Origin: Myrica gale
Taxonomy: Eukaryota; Streptophyta; Magnoliopsida; Fagales; Myricaceae
Reading direction: 5' to 3'
DNA length: 64,000 nucleotides
NCBI GenBank assembly: GCA_963930655.1
Contig: OZ005610.1
Coordinates: 12,219,001-12,283,000 of the forward strand
A model generated the notes under the pieces. The model did no database searches, was not told where the DNA came from, and was given only the letters and a program-made list of their open reading frames with translations. A program made the translations under genes and the position numbers. Below, piece after piece: positions 33,041 to 45,950 of the stretch; the stretch's first letter is position 1; each line of letters opens with the position of its first letter.

Positions 33041-33378
33041 CAATCTTGCCCTCTCAACTATTAAACCCAATTTACATCTTTTATCTTTTGAAAATTTCCA
33101 ATGTACACCTCTCATCCAAATTAGACATTAGGTCATACGAAAAAAATGTAAAATGATGAAATACACTTCCAAGACAAATTTTTTTTTTATTTAAAAAATA
33201 TTACTTTTTAAATATCATTTTTATTTTTTAATATTTATAGTAATTTTGTCTTGAAGGGATATTTCAATCATTTTACTTTTTTTTTGTCTAATTTGGATGA
33301 GACCGTACAATGAAGACTTTAAAAAATTAAAGGACGTAAATCGTTATTTTGATAATTGAGGGGTCGAAGTTGATATTG
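33041..33378. mobile_element. Fold-back / long-TIR AT-rich element
   Basis: Two inverted arms of roughly 150 bp: the left arm (CAATCTTGCCCTCTCAAC ... TCATCCAAATTAGACA ... CTTCCAAGACAAAT) pairs with the right (ATTTTGTCTTGAAGG ... TGTCTAATTTGGATGA ... GTTGATATTG). A short AT-rich loop separates them. No coding capacity; consistent with a MULE-like or fold-back MITE. Confidence 0.75.
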
Positions 33379-34950
33379 CACTATTATTACTAGGTGAAGT
33401 ATGACTTTTTTCTCAAATTTTAATTTGTTCTAAGGCGATTTGTCCGAAATATTTATAAATTTTCATAAGGTGTAGGGTTTTTTTCGGGTGTTTAGTCCAA
33501 AAGGAAACTTCGCAAATATGATGTTGTTTCTTTTGCAAACAGGGGTCAGATTTATTTATTTATAGCCACTGAATGAAACCTTTTTGTAGCATAGTAATTT
33601 ATTTATTTTTAGCCACTGTATGAAAAATTATTTTTAATTTCTAGTGGCTTAAAATATGAAAGTTTATGCAGAAGTTTCAAGTAATTCGGATGTGTATTAA
33701 AAAAGTTATGAATTACCAAAGTGATCACAGAAGACATACTGGCAGCGAAGTAGAACACTCGAGGTTTTTGAAATATTAGGAAACTATTTGATCGATCAAT
33801 TCAGTACTGATTATTACAAAATTAGTCTTAGAATTAATTAATTTTACGAAAAAGGAACATTTTTTTAACTGTTTTTGTATGATTTTAGAGCTCGGATTAC
33901 AAAGTTGGTATTGATTAAGAATTATTTGTAGATTTTTTTTAATGTTTGTGAGAATGTTGGTGCTCATTGAATTTTAAGAATTTTGAATTTAATGTTTTTT
34001 TTCTACTTTTAGATATTTCAAAATCTAAAAAAAAAAGATAACTAAACCGCAACTTAAAATAAAACTATATAGTACTGGACTTCGTCTCAAATTCTCAATT
34101 TTCTCTAAATAAAATAACTATAACTATAAAAAATATAATTATTGAAATTTAAAAAAATTTAAAGGAGATTTTGAAACTTATTTTACCGTTTATTAAATTA
34201 TAATATTGGACATAAATTGAGAGCATGTTAAGTATTAAACAAAATAGGAAGTTTGGGGACTTAGGCAGCCCCTAGACTGCCTATGCTCAGAGACTCTCTG
34301 CTGTCTAGCCTAACTTCTAAGTTGCCTAACATAGAATTTCTTTAAAAATTTATATAAATTATCTCATCATTTTTTTACCAACTCTAATAAAATTCTATTT
34401 TTTTAAAATTATTTTCTCTCAAAATCCAATAAAACTCTAATCCACTTCAATTTTTACAACATTCCCTTGGATTGCAAACATGGTGTAAATATATAGATAG
34501 ATACAAAACAAGACTCAATAAAGGAACAAGATTTTCTACAATTTTTTTACTGTGTTTATCTCTCTGAAAATTAAAAAATTAAAAATATTCTAATCCCAAT
34601 TATATCACCAAGAATGACAAACAGGCTGAAAGAAAAACAAAGAAAGAATAGATTCTCCATTTGTAAAACATGATAAAAAAAAACATAAAATTTTGGGCCG
34701 GGCTATCAAAAGACAAGCCCAAGGCCATAACGGATAAAGGACGGATTCGCTACGGGCGCACGATGCGAAGTGGAGGCTGAACTGGGAGACATACCGAGCC
34801 ACTGCCACTGGATAAGGAAATCGAATCCGGCAGACTGGTCTGGGTGGACCCCACTGGGAACAACACGCTGACCAAACCAACAAAAACGTATAATAGAGCC
34901 TAGAGGCTTCCTGGTACGAAGATGCCTTCTCCTTCTTAGTGCTATCCATT
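33379..34950. other. AT-rich intergenic; TULP promoter at its right end
   Basis: No supported gene. Near 34696-34725 TTGGGCCGGGCT and AAGCCCAAGGCC give two TGGGCY (site II-like) motifs in opposite orientation, common in promoters of broadly expressed plant genes and upstream of the tubby-like gene. Most of the rest is AT-rich TE debris. Confidence 0.4.
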
Positions 34951-35658
34951 TTACTTAACCAAAATGGGTTTCGCTCCCCATACCCGAAATCCTGGAGTGC
35001 GTTTGGAAAGCATTTTACTTAATTTTGAGGTTTGTTCGTTTGTTTCAATCTCTGTATAGTTCAGTACGTCGTTGTAAAGTTCTTGATGTTCACCCTTTTG
35101 ATGAAAGAAACACTGAATATTTGGTCGAATTTGGCGGTTTAGTTAGTTGCTCTTTGGTGGGTATTATCCACGTTCCGCTTTATTGGTCAACACGACAATG
35201 CTAGTTGAGATGGGGTTCCGTTCTGGATCTGGGCTCTCGTGTCTGTGGCTTGATCCACTGTTTCTACCATTGTTTCAGATGAATTATTTGTGGCTGATTC
35301 TCACATTTCTGGGCAAGAGATTCCGTGGGGACTATTTGTCAGTTTTATCAAAATTATGCATTTATAACTTTTGGGGCCTCTGGTTTTGTTATTTAGATTT
35401 AATTTTGGGAGAAATGCGTGTATTTAGTGATTGGTTATTGCGTATGTGCCATGTGGAAGTCATTTTGACTGATTTTTGTGTAATGCAGGAGGAATTTGAG
35501 TTTGTCAGTTTCGTCGAAGTATAGTGTTTTGGCTTTTGCTTCTGGCTGTTATATCATTATTATCAACTGCTCGTATTTTATGACCAATGCGGCTTTGGAG
35601 GGATTGAGAAGCTTTTGATACCATTTTTCTGTTATTTGAGGTGTAAAGAGGCATCAAA

Positions 35659-38600
35659 ATGTCTTTTAAGAGTATCCTTCAGGATATGAGGGATGAGTTT
35701 GGGAGCATCTCTAGAAAAGGATTTGAGGTGAAGTTTGGGTATGGGGCGAGATCCAGGTCGCAGCGTGTAGTCCAGGATAACTCGACAGTGGCAATTGATG
35801 CTTTGAAGCAGAGCTGTTGGGCTAACTTGCCCCAGGAGCTTTTGAGGGATGTGCTAATGAGGATAGAGGCCTCTGAAGATACTTGGCCTCCCCGCAAAAA
35901 TGTGGTTTCTTGTGCTGGTGTTTGCAGGAGTTGGAGAGGAATAATGAAAGAAGTTGTGAAATCACCAGAAGTTTCGGGCAAGTTGACATTTCCAATCTCC
36001 TTGAAGCAGGTTTGAAATAGATATTAGTTGCCGTTTTCAGACTAAACTTTGTGCTTCTTTTACATTATGTTTCATGTTATCTGTTTCACTTTCATGATAT
36101 GACTGTATCTTCATGGTTTGCCTCTTTCCGGTCATTATAGTTTCTCTGTATTTTAAATGATTCAGCACCAGCAATTAAAGTTTCACATGGTGCACAGTAC
36201 TCGGTTTTAGGGCTTCAATTGGCTTTTTGACTTGAATAGTTTTTCTTCAATCTGTTTCATGGTGGATAGTGGAACTGGTTGATAAAGAATGACATGATTA
36301 GTTTTTGACAGTAAACATGTTGCCTCAAAATTTTGTTGGAATTTGGAGAGTCTGGAAGTCGGGGCGTTTAGTCTAGCTTTACCGATGACGTGTGGAACCA
36401 ACAACTACATACATACTTTGGCTCTAGCTATTTGATCCACAGGTTCCATGATCCCATGTGTGAATTGTTTTATCTCGGAAAATAATTTCTAGCAACCATT
36501 ATAAACTATTTTCCTTGTGTCTACTAATTTCCTGTCACAAAAAGGAGAAAAGACGGATCTTCTTTGGTATGGTAGTGGGAAAGATTTAGGAGTAAAGTAA
36601 AACCGGACATAGGCTCTTACTCTCTTATTGTAAGCATATTTTGGGATGCTCATGAATAATTTGGTGTTAGAATGAGAAAAGTTTGGAGTGCATATTCTTT
36701 AAAAGTTTGATCTTGGCAATTAGGCAATTTATGAATATCGTCTCAGTGAATCCCACTATGCAATCAAGAGAGACTTTTACTTTAATGCATTCTAGTGCTA
36801 TATTGTTCGCGTCTTTGGGAAAGACAATATTCTTGGAAAGATTGGTGTTTATGAATTACATTAATTTTGCACGTAAAAGAAGAAAGAGTCTATCAAGACA
36901 ATGACTTTGTTTTTGGCGGGGGGAGAGGAGGGGGGTGGGGGGGGATAATTAAGAACAAGTGGTTTTGGATATGAAGCACAATGTCCATCTTCTCTAGAGT
37001 AAGTCTGATGTGCATTACGACACTCAAGGGTGCTGAATGTGAAGTAAATTTTGTTCTCTTTTTCATGATACTAGTATAACTGGTCAGCATGATGATTTAC
37101 GGATTATTCCATCACTTGTGAAAGTTCTGCTCACTTCTATCTGATCATTAAAATGGTCTTGGAGTACTGCATATTAAGAAGGGACTGACTTAATCAGTGA
37201 TAGTGTCGATATTTTGGATTGTCTTGCTGTTATCCTTCTAAAAGGGATGTTAGTCTCTAAAGAATATCTGATTCCTGTTTACGTGATGATTCTTGAAAGT
37301 TCGAATTTGCTGAGTGCTTCATGAAATTCATTATTAGGAACTAAACGAGACTACCTATCCTCCTTTGGAGGTCCTTGCTATTGAAATTACCCTTTTGAGT
37401 CAGGTTATTGTCTTTAATCCATGCAGCCCTTTGTCATCCAGCTAATGTTCAAGATCCTTGGTTATCTTTTTGCAGCCTGGCCCTAGGAACTCTCTGTTTC
37501 AGTGTTACATCAAACGGAATCGTAGTAGCCAAACCTATTGTCTCTACCTCGGCTTAAATCAAGGTCAAGAACCAAACATTTGTTCTTTGCAGACTATTTA
37601 TCTGATTTAATTTTCTGATATTGGGTTGATTAGTAAAGTGTGAGTTCCTACTATATAAAAAGATTCAGCTTTTCTTTGGTTTCCTCTGTGTTGTTGGCAT
37701 TGAATTTTTTTTTTTGCACTTTTCTGTCATTTCAGCTTCAATTGATGATGGAAAGTTCCTTCTTGCTGCACGGAGGTCTCGACATCCTACTTGCACAGAT
37801 TATATTATTTCTTTAAATACTGATGATGTGTCTAAAGGGAGTAGCACCTATGTTGGGAAGTTGAGGTATGCTGAGTTAGCTTGTGACATTGCTGGTTTGA
37901 TTATCTTATTTGTGTAAGTGTACAATCGCACTTTCTTTGATGATAGATCAAACTTTCTGGGGACCAAATTCACAATTTACGATGCGCAACCTCCACATGC
38001 TGGGGTGAAAGTCACCAAATGCCGTTCTACGAAGCTGGTTAATTTGAGGCAAGTCTCTCCTAGAGTCCCTGCTGGCAACTATCCCATTGCCCACATCTCA
38101 TATGAGTTGAATGTCTTGGGCTCCAGGTATGAAAGATGTTGGTAAACCAACTGCCTTCCACTTTGCAGGAAATGAAAAATAACATGAAGCTTGCTTGATG
38201 AAAACAACAGTTTTTAGCCATTCCATCACATTCAGTTACACATCTTTTGCTATTAGAAACTGAAAATTTCGTATCTTGGAAACCAGGGGTCCTAGAAGAA
38301 TGCAGTGTGTCATGGACGCCATTCCTGCTTCTGCTGTTGAGCCTGGAGGTGTGGCTCCCACACAGACTGAATTGCCTCTCAGCAGTCTGGATAGTTTTCC
38401 ATCCCTTGCTTTCTTCAGATCAAAATCAACCCGTACAGAGAGTTTCCAACCTGGACATTTGGCTGTTCAGAGTGAGGGGATGCTGATTTTACGGAATAAG
38501 GCTCCTAGGTGGCATGAACAACTCCAATGCTGGTGTCTGAACTTCAATGGACGTGTGACAGTTGCTTCAGTTAAGAATTTCCAGCTAGTCGCTTCTCCTG

Positions 38601-38758
38601 AGAGTGGAGCTGCTGGACAAGAGAATGAGAATGTCATTCTCCAGTTTGGAAAAGTGGGGAAGGATGTATTCACCATGGATTATCAGTATCCAATCTCAGC
38701 TTTCCAAGCATTTGCCATATGCCTCAGCAGCTTTGACACTAAGATTGCTTGTGAATGA
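35659..38758 (+). CDS. TULP3: Tubby-like F-box protein, five exons (TLP3 type)
   Basis: Exons 35659-36009, 37476-37563, 37736-37865, 37947-38126, 38287-38758; total 1221 nt, 406 residues, the length I recall for Arabidopsis TLP3. The N-terminus [15 protein letters not shown] is diagnostic. An F-box follows (about 52-110: [32 protein letters not shown]) and then the tubby domain (about 117-401: [72 protein letters not shown], ending IACE). The PIP2-contacting basic pair K187/R189 of Arabidopsis TLP3 corresponds to K188/R190 (VGKLR). The F-box should bind ASK1 in an SCF complex; the tubby domain tethers the protein to plasma-membrane PIP2 until stress releases it. A 5'-UTR intron is likely (acceptor TAATGCAG at about 35489). 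Complete as read. Confidence 0.95.
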
Positions 38759-40247
38759 CTGGCAAGCAACAGGTTCAAATCTAGTCTTTTCAAAGCTAGT
38801 TTATTTTCTTCGATTCGTAGCACTTTATTTCTATATGAGAAAGCTAACAATAATGTTGACGCCAATTCTGACACGATAATAACAATAGCAAAAATGCTAT
38901 GTTTGCACCGTCTGAATGTGAAGTTGTTTAAAAGGTTAAAAAAATTGCAATAATTATATTGTTGGTATAATATAAGTATAGTAATGTTTTTTTACCAACG
39001 ATGTTTCAAGACTCAGAATCAACGAATTAAAGAGAAGAAGGGCAACTGCTTGTATATTTTATGTTGTATTGTTGCTTTACATTACTCAACTTGTGGTCAA
39101 TGTTGCATGTAGCTGTGAAGCTTATAGGATTAGTTACAATGGTTTTTAACCTGGTCTGTTAGTACGACTAGTGTCCAATCTAACCAACAATAACTTTTTT
39201 TTAGGTTGATTCTGGCTCCCACATGGAATGACAGCTCACATCATGTGCTTTTAATCCGAATTTTTAATAATTCTCTGTTACAGGACTTGGAAGGTGTAAT
39301 ATTAGTTTATTTGAAGGCTGGGGTTGTGGCAACAAAGTCCCCAGCGACCAAGTAGCTTTCCTCAACCTGCCCTCTGGATTATTAGGCTTTTCTTCATCTT
39401 CTTCTTCTTCTTTATCTTTTTCGATGTATATAAACTGTTGGTTTTATGAGCAATACATGCTTTTATGCTTGCTGGTTGTTTCTAGCTAGCATAGTTGTTC
39501 TCTTGGATTTTTGTAGTCCTTGTCTAGTTGCATTTTAGGTGTGAGGAATCTATCAGACATCTGGGTTGGGGCTAGTTTGTGCGTAGTTTCTTAGTAGTGT
39601 TCTGTTCTGCTGGCCTCCTCTGCCTTATTCTTCAATTTCTGCTACCTTTTTGGCAATCTGGAGGTCTATAGATTGGATCCAAAGAAACCAGGCCTAAGAG
39701 AAAATGTTCAAGAGTCCATTGACACTTCGAATTTTTAGTTTTGCATACAAAAAAACCAAACCGAGAAGTAATATGTTTGGATTGGTGTATATATGTCAAA
39801 ACCATCAAGAGGTCAAAGCAAATGAAGAAAATGTACAGTTTGACCACTAGACTTAGACGATTAGGTGGGCTTGGCGATGACTTACTCTCTTAAAATCCAC
39901 AGTCGTGCTTGTATTTTCGTTTGCACTATCTAGAGAGATGCCTTGGTGGCGGGTTATCTGGCTGCACAGCCAAAACAGAGGATCTTTTGCACCGTCTGGT
40001 GTATGTACGTAGCTATCATTAACCCGAATTACAAAGTGTCGGGGTGTCATAGTATATATATATCACCTTTTGATCTCCATATAAAGAAAAATCAGGCGAA
40101 ACATTTTTGGGTTGTAAGACCGAATCATTCTTCAACTGAACAGGAAATAAAACAGAAAAGCAACGAAATCCAACAACCTTTTTAAACTCCCACAATTATT
40201 ATATGACTCAAATCTGAGACAATTGCAGTAGAGTAAACTTAAACCAA
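38759..40247. other. TULP 3' region and intergenic
   Basis: The first few hundred bases are the TULP 3'UTR. No further gene is supported up to the stop of the Gly-rich gene at 40248. Confidence 0.5.
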
Positions 40248-40782
40248 TCAGAAAGGTGGAGGCCCGCCGCCGGGAGGCCCATATGGACCACGGGGTCCGC
40301 CGAAGCAATCTTGTAGCAACCAACAGCAGCACAGGCAGTAGAAGCTGCAGTCCAAAGGAGGGAGAGGAATGTGGGAAGAAAATCCAGAATCAGTGCCCGT
40401 CAAAAGGACAATCCACAACAGTACATTAGACTAGTGAGAAAAAAACGACAGATCACAGTGTATATTCATTCATTCTGACAAATACTTGCTCAGAAACAAC
40501 AAACTTAATTCAACAGAAAATATGGACTTACCACGAAGATACCATGTGGCATAAACCATCAGCAAACCCACCGAAGAAGCCGAAAGGTCCACCCCAGAAA
40601 CCAGGACCCCAGCCGGGTCCCCCAGGCCCTGGACCAAAACCGGGTCCTCCCCATCCAGGTCCCCCTCCTCCAGGACCCCAACCCCCTCCTCCAGGTCCGC
40701 CAGGGCCACCCCAACCCCCTCCTCCTCCAGGTCCACCCCCTCCCCCTCCTCCAGGTCCCCCTCCCCCTCCCCCGGGTCCCAT
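40248..40782 (-). CDS. Small Gly-rich protein with Cys-rich C-terminal segment (CYSTM-like), two exons
   Basis: Exons on minus: 40782-40532 and 40344-40248, joined at TCTTCGTG|GTAAGT and GCAG|CTTCTAC; 115 residues. Residues about 2-68 are almost all Gly with Pro, Trp and Phe (GPGG, GWGGPG repeats). A short segment (GFADGLCHMVSS) leads into a Cys-rich hydrophobic stretch, CFYCLCCCWLLQDCFGG, and a Gly/Pro tail ending PPPF. Gly/Pro-rich N-terminus plus Cys-rich TM-like end matches the layout of plant CYSTM stress-tolerance proteins, which are membrane-associated, though it is not a textbook CYSTM. The plus strand reads as a proline-rich ORF; I prefer minus because only there do splice sites join two frames into this ordered C-terminus. 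The ATG is the first in frame. Function unknown. Confidence 0.65.
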
Positions 40783-43230
40783 CTCCAGATACCTACAGCA
40801 CCGACACTGCAACAGCCCCTTCCTCCACCACCGCTACCGAGAGAGAGGCTAAGCAAGAGACTTCAGAGCCTTGATCTATGAACCCGAACGTAGCACAAAA
40901 CCGTCAATATGGATCCTGCCTGGGGCGCGCAATACGTGCGTGAGCTTATATAACTAACTCACTGACATATATAGCGAAGAAATCTTGGTAGGCAGGAATT
41001 AAGCAGCTTCCTTACTCCCGAAGCATGTAGATCCACGGCTTCCATCTATGCTCTGAATGGTCAGACATACACAAACCTTTCAGACGAAACCTGCCAGTCA
41101 AACAGCCAACTAATCTTTTTCAAACCTACCCTTCAAAGCCATTCCAGAGTATTTATGAGTGTGCGCACACCAGTAAAGGAGGGAAACAGGTCTGTCGAGC
41201 CATCAATAAATTCAATGTCAAAATTCAGTATCATGAATTAGTTGACATTGAATTTTATTTAGACATGTCGGTAATCTGCAACTATCAAAAATTTCAAGCA
41301 TAATAATTAATGCACTAAATTATGTTGTAAATCAAGTGACACAATGCCTCATATTAGCATTTTTGGCATATTCGTCCCTGCTGGCTGCTCTTTTAGTTCT
41401 TGTCCAAACGTAGAAGAAATCAAAGGCAGTGCATCGTGGCCAACATTGACCAAAAAGAGAGAATGGAGATGTGGTTCTGCATCCACATTCTGTCTTCCTT
41501 CATCCCTCCGAGAGGCAACCACGCCCCCGATTCTATGCGCCATAAGATGATCCCCACCAAAACATCTACTCAAGTCAAATTTATGTGAATAAACGGAGGT
41601 CAAGAGCAGAAAACGGTATCTACTCTGTTACTTTCACATCTAGTTCTTGAAAAGATCTGGAATTTTAAGGATAATTGGTTGGTCATGTTTCCTGAGAACA
41701 GTTCATATATACGAGCTGGTTTCAGGAAAGACAAAAGAAAACTGAAACAAAAAGAAACACACAGTGACAGACACCCACACCCACACCCACACGCAGAACA
41801 ACATTTTGATACTCTCTGAAGACATGATTCAGTGGGAAGTTTTTGCACTTCATTATGTTGTGAATTGGAAAAACAAAAACCAAACATGACCAAATTTTGG
41901 AATTCTTCAGCATCAAAACAGAGCATTAGCATTAGATTTTCGGGCGGTTCTCTTATAAATGGTACTGACAAGTTAGAGCCTCAGATTAGCATTTTGGCAC
42001 ATTCGTCATTGCAACAAACAACCCATGTAGCAGTTCTACACGGTGCGCAAAATTATTGTTGCAGCTCAGGCCATAATGTTTGTCATCATCAGCGACAGCC
42101 CAAAAAGGCTAAAGCAAGAAAAAATTCAGCACATGAAGGATAAAGATTCTCGCTTTCAAACCTAAGCAAATCAAATTCTCATTGACAAAACAAAGAACCC
42201 GAGTGGGGGACGAGGTATGCCGCAGGGTGCATCACTTTTCATTCTCTGAACATGCTCTTCCTGGGCAACAACAGTTACAAGGATGATGCTTAGATTCCAG
42301 ACTATTCCTAGGCGAACTGCTTCGTGCGGCGGTAGGAGGTCTGGTCGAATTAGGGTTTGGTGTGGGAGAAAATACATCATACATGTATATCTATCTTCTC
42401 GAATATTGCAGAGGTACCCTTTCAATTCAATGCATTTTCCTTGGAAGTAAGTTCATTCGTTTAATTACTTATTTTTGGGCTAAATCATTCGTTTAATTAC
42501 AAAATTGTCTCTTTGCTATTTTTTTAAAAGAAAAAAAAAATGTGACAGAAAACTCTAAAAAGTGGGATTGCAAAAGTTGATGTATTCTTTTCTTCCTGAA
42601 TAGAGAATCTAGAGAATTTTTCTTAAATATTTCATCTTAGCTAAAAATTAATATACTTTAAAGATATTTTATTGACGGTTAGTCGATTAAAAAAAGATTT
42701 TTTTTTAAATAACGAGAGACAATCCGTGATACTCTGTATATCGAAATAAACCTTTCCTATCAATTAAGCTTTTTTTTTTTTGTATTTTGGTGTACTAAAG
42801 AAATAAGCTAAGTTGGAGGCTTAAAAGGTATATAATTGCGATTATAACAATGAATGCAAACAATTTTGGGTTGGTTTGGTCTGTCTTATACTCTTAAAAG
42901 TGCTCCTTATGAAACTCTTTATATATATATATATATATATTGCCTCTTATGGAACTCACTATCACACTCAAATGTGCTCATTAGGCCCATTTTTAGCGGC
43001 TCTGAAGATTCGACCCAAGGATCACGCGCACCCAGCCATTGAGGCCCAATCCAAGGTGCCTTTGCTGCTCATTTTGCAAAGAACTGGGTGGGTCAACCCA
43101 CATTGTGAAATGGACTAGCAGCCCATAAAACAATCATATGAGGTAGTCCTCTTGATGGGCCATATCTTAGAGAATGAAGAGACAAGTGGGCTTAACAAAA
43201 GGCCTACTTTCACTTGAGCCCAAGCCATAG
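40783..43230. other. No gene recognised
   Basis: Several short ORFs (for example minus 41600-41971 and 42171-42425) show no family resemblance and no splice-consistent neighbours. A (TA)n run lies at 42920-42940 and an ACACCC run at 41770-41792. Nothing further is supported. Confidence 0.5.
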
Positions 43231-43433
43231 TTCTAAAAGTGTTGGCCATATATTTAGGTCAACTTCGCCTAAACAGAAAAAAAGGTATCAGTTTTTTTGC
43301 TGTACAATGTGTATACAGCTACTGCACTCAGGAATGTGTTATACATTATACGTCGCTTCATCAACCCAGTATCTATAGCAGCAGTAGCCGACCCAAGAAC
43401 AGTTCCCATTTACTTTCCACACCCACGTGTTTG

Positions 43434-44662
43434 TGCGAATTTGAAGGAACCATTTTGGATTGGCATGTTTTTGTGATAAAGGTTTACGTGTAAATATCTT
43501 GAGAACATGGAGAAGAAAGGTCAAAGATTGAGTAGTCTGCTTTAGTCTGAGGTAGTTAGTCTGGAGCGCAGAAACAACAAGTCTACTTTAAATAAAAAGG
43601 CGCCCCACGTGTAAAAGAAATAGGTGACTTGGAGACTCGTGAAAAAGAAGAAAAAGTGGTTATAAGAGGCTGGACGTACCTGAAAAGGGGTGACCAAAAC
43701 ATAGAGAAAACACATTGAAGATTTTCAAGATTCAAAGAAGAAACCCTATGTGCCGAAACTCTAGATCTTCTCTTCTCTTGCTTTGATCTGTTGTTTGTGA
43801 GGATTCATCTTCAAGAATACTTCCAGATCTGAAGAATCTTTGGTTGTTGATCACTAGTCCTCATCTGTGATTGAGGAAGTTCGAACACCGGACGGTTGAG
43901 CGTTCTTGGACGGAATCGTGGTAGCTTGACTGGCTCAAGTGGATTGTTGCGAAGAGTAACTTGGGAGTGGCTGAGATCGATGGTCTTCATCCCCTGCAGA
44001 GGCAGATTCAAGAAGGTTTCTTGAGTAAGGTTGTGTGCACTGTAGATTAACTGGTTTGTTAGATCTATAAGATCACGTTGTAACTGAGGTCGTATCCCTA
44101 GTGAAGTTCCGTTCTGGACGAGGTCCCGGAAAGTTTTTCTCTCAAATAGGTTTTTATTTGAGAGTTTCTCTTCGTCAACAAATCGGTGTCTTGTGTGTGC
44201 GATTCTCGTTTATTATTCTGTGATTTGTCTATTACGTTGTTATTTGCTAACTAATCTTGTGTGAAAGTGTCTCAAGATTAATTGTCAAATGTTATCTTTA
44301 CCATTGTGCAAGAAGAGTTTAGGTAACGATCTGATCTGGATCTTGTCTTAATTCTTAGAAGATATTCTGCTGTTGTTAAAGTGTGAAAATCGTAATACGT
44401 TAGGTTATATTGAATCTGTTGTGAATAGTATATTGCTGGAATGTGAAGGAGTTTATTGCATGATTAACTTAAGTTTTTACAGCATAATATTTGTCTAAGA
44501 ACATGGTTCAAACTTGAATATTATTCTTACAAAGTTGTAGAAGAGTACAGATTTGATTGTATGCTATAGAGTGATTTTTATTGTGATTCTTTTATCATTT
44601 TAATTACTGCACTTTATTTTAAAATACCTATTCACCCCTCTAGGTTATTTGGGTCTAAAACA
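43434..44662 (+). mobile_element. LTR-like sequence (Copia), right end at 44662, left end uncertain
   Basis: The right end reads TATTCACCCCTCTAGGTTAT then GGGTCTAAAACA, like the U5 ends of Copia LTRs elsewhere in this window (18185-18232 and, inverted, 54046-54080). A TATA-like GTTATAAGAG near 43660 precedes a leader-like stretch. GTTTG follows the right end and also precedes 43434, which would give a 1229-bp solo LTR, but a second GTTTGTG at 43791 fits equally well, so the left end is provisional. Confidence 0.45.
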
Positions 44663-45751
44663 GTTTGTTCAGAATTGGAATTTCTCTCTTTACAAACAAG
44701 AGTGTGTAGTAGAATATTCTTCCAAGGCATGCCCGCCCACCACCGGCCACGTACAGATAATTTTATAGCCAAATGAGAGAGAGAGATAGATCCAGCAAAG
44801 AGGATGGGATTTAAATAAACCAGATCCAATGGAAAGAAGAATACTAGCATCTCTTTGTCCACTAGCTGGTGTGGGTGGAAAGTAGGGTCTGAAAACTGTT
44901 TGTTTGATAGGAAAACGAGATGAGAACCAAATATGAGTAGAAAATGTGATCCCTAATTCAGAATATGACATTGACTGCATTAAAAGGGTTTTTTGGTTGG
45001 AGAAAGAAATTGAAAGGAAATTAGTCGAGGATCATAAATTCTTTATGCCAATCCAGACATGGTGATCTGAACAAATCTCCGCCAGTGCATTTGAAAATAA
45101 GTTGCTAGCTTAGCTAGGAATATGTGAACATTATCAGCTGCTCGGCATCTTGTGCATGGCACATATAGTGAGAGAGATGATCAATGTCTCAGAAACTTTG
45201 GTCCCCTGAAGCAAACCCAAGGAAAGATTGCCCCTCGGATACAAGTGGTCCACGTATAAGGGGACCGACCCTCAGTGGCCAAAAAGTAACTTCATCAAAG
45301 GAATTACAGCCATTGGATCCATCAGGGGATTTCACCATCAGGACCACTACGGCCATTAATGAAGGGAAAAAGTTCAGCAGGACCTGCAAAATGGAATTGA
45401 TAACTCAAGGCTATCTCTATCTCTCTTTGGCCGGTGACTCAGTGAGAGTTCTCCAACCAGTGGTCCAGTGCACTTACCACCTTCATAGGCAGCAGTTTAT
45501 GTTAGCCTTTAACTACTTATGGCTCTGTGTGCACCCACTAGGAGAGCAGAGGATTCAAACGTTTGGTGCTTCTTTATCTTGTTGTTCTCATTTGTAAATC
45601 ATTCTAAGTGCGAAGAGATTGAGAAAAACTGTTCCACAAAAGAACAACCTAATACTGAGTGACTTTCTCTTCATATGTTGGGGGTTTGTCAAAATAGTCA
45701 TGCGGGTATACTTTCTGGCATTCACCCCAAGCCGTCAAACCCACCCAGGGT

Positions 45752-45950
45752 GGGTTTGTTTGGTAAAATTTTAGTGTTGTTAAAATTTTAGGTATTAGGT
45801 TCAGTGAAAAAGTGAAGAGAGAGGTAATTTTTTATATTTTTGTAGTGAAAAGTAATGATTTGATGGGGGAGAGAGATTATATTGTAATATTTTATTATAT
45901 TAAAATTTTAGGAATGATAAAATTTTACAATGCAGACACACCCTCGTAAT
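45752..45950. mobile_element. AT-rich MITE-like repeat, family B, copy 2
   Basis: Core GTGAAAAAGTGAAGAGAGAGG and ends TTTGTTTGGTAAAATTTTAG and GATAAAATTTTACAATGCAG resemble the copies at 11575 and, inverted, 48190. No ORF. Confidence 0.6.

Noticed and set aside
34605..34949. 114-residue minus-strand ORF upstream of the tubby gene
   Set aside because: Low-complexity hydrophobic reading through promoter DNA; it starts in the TULP leader region in antisense.
40544..40852. Plus-strand Pro-rich (extensin-like) ORF
   Set aside because: It is the mirror of the Gly-rich minus-strand exon and has no signal peptide or SPPPP motifs; the minus strand has consistent splicing and a Cys-rich tail.
42171..42425. 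84-residue minus-strand ORF
   Set aside because: No family match and no start context; isolated in non-coding DNA.
45184..45597. 137-residue ORF between repeats
   Set aside because: No recognisable motif, no conserved neighbours and an overlapping ORF on the other strand.
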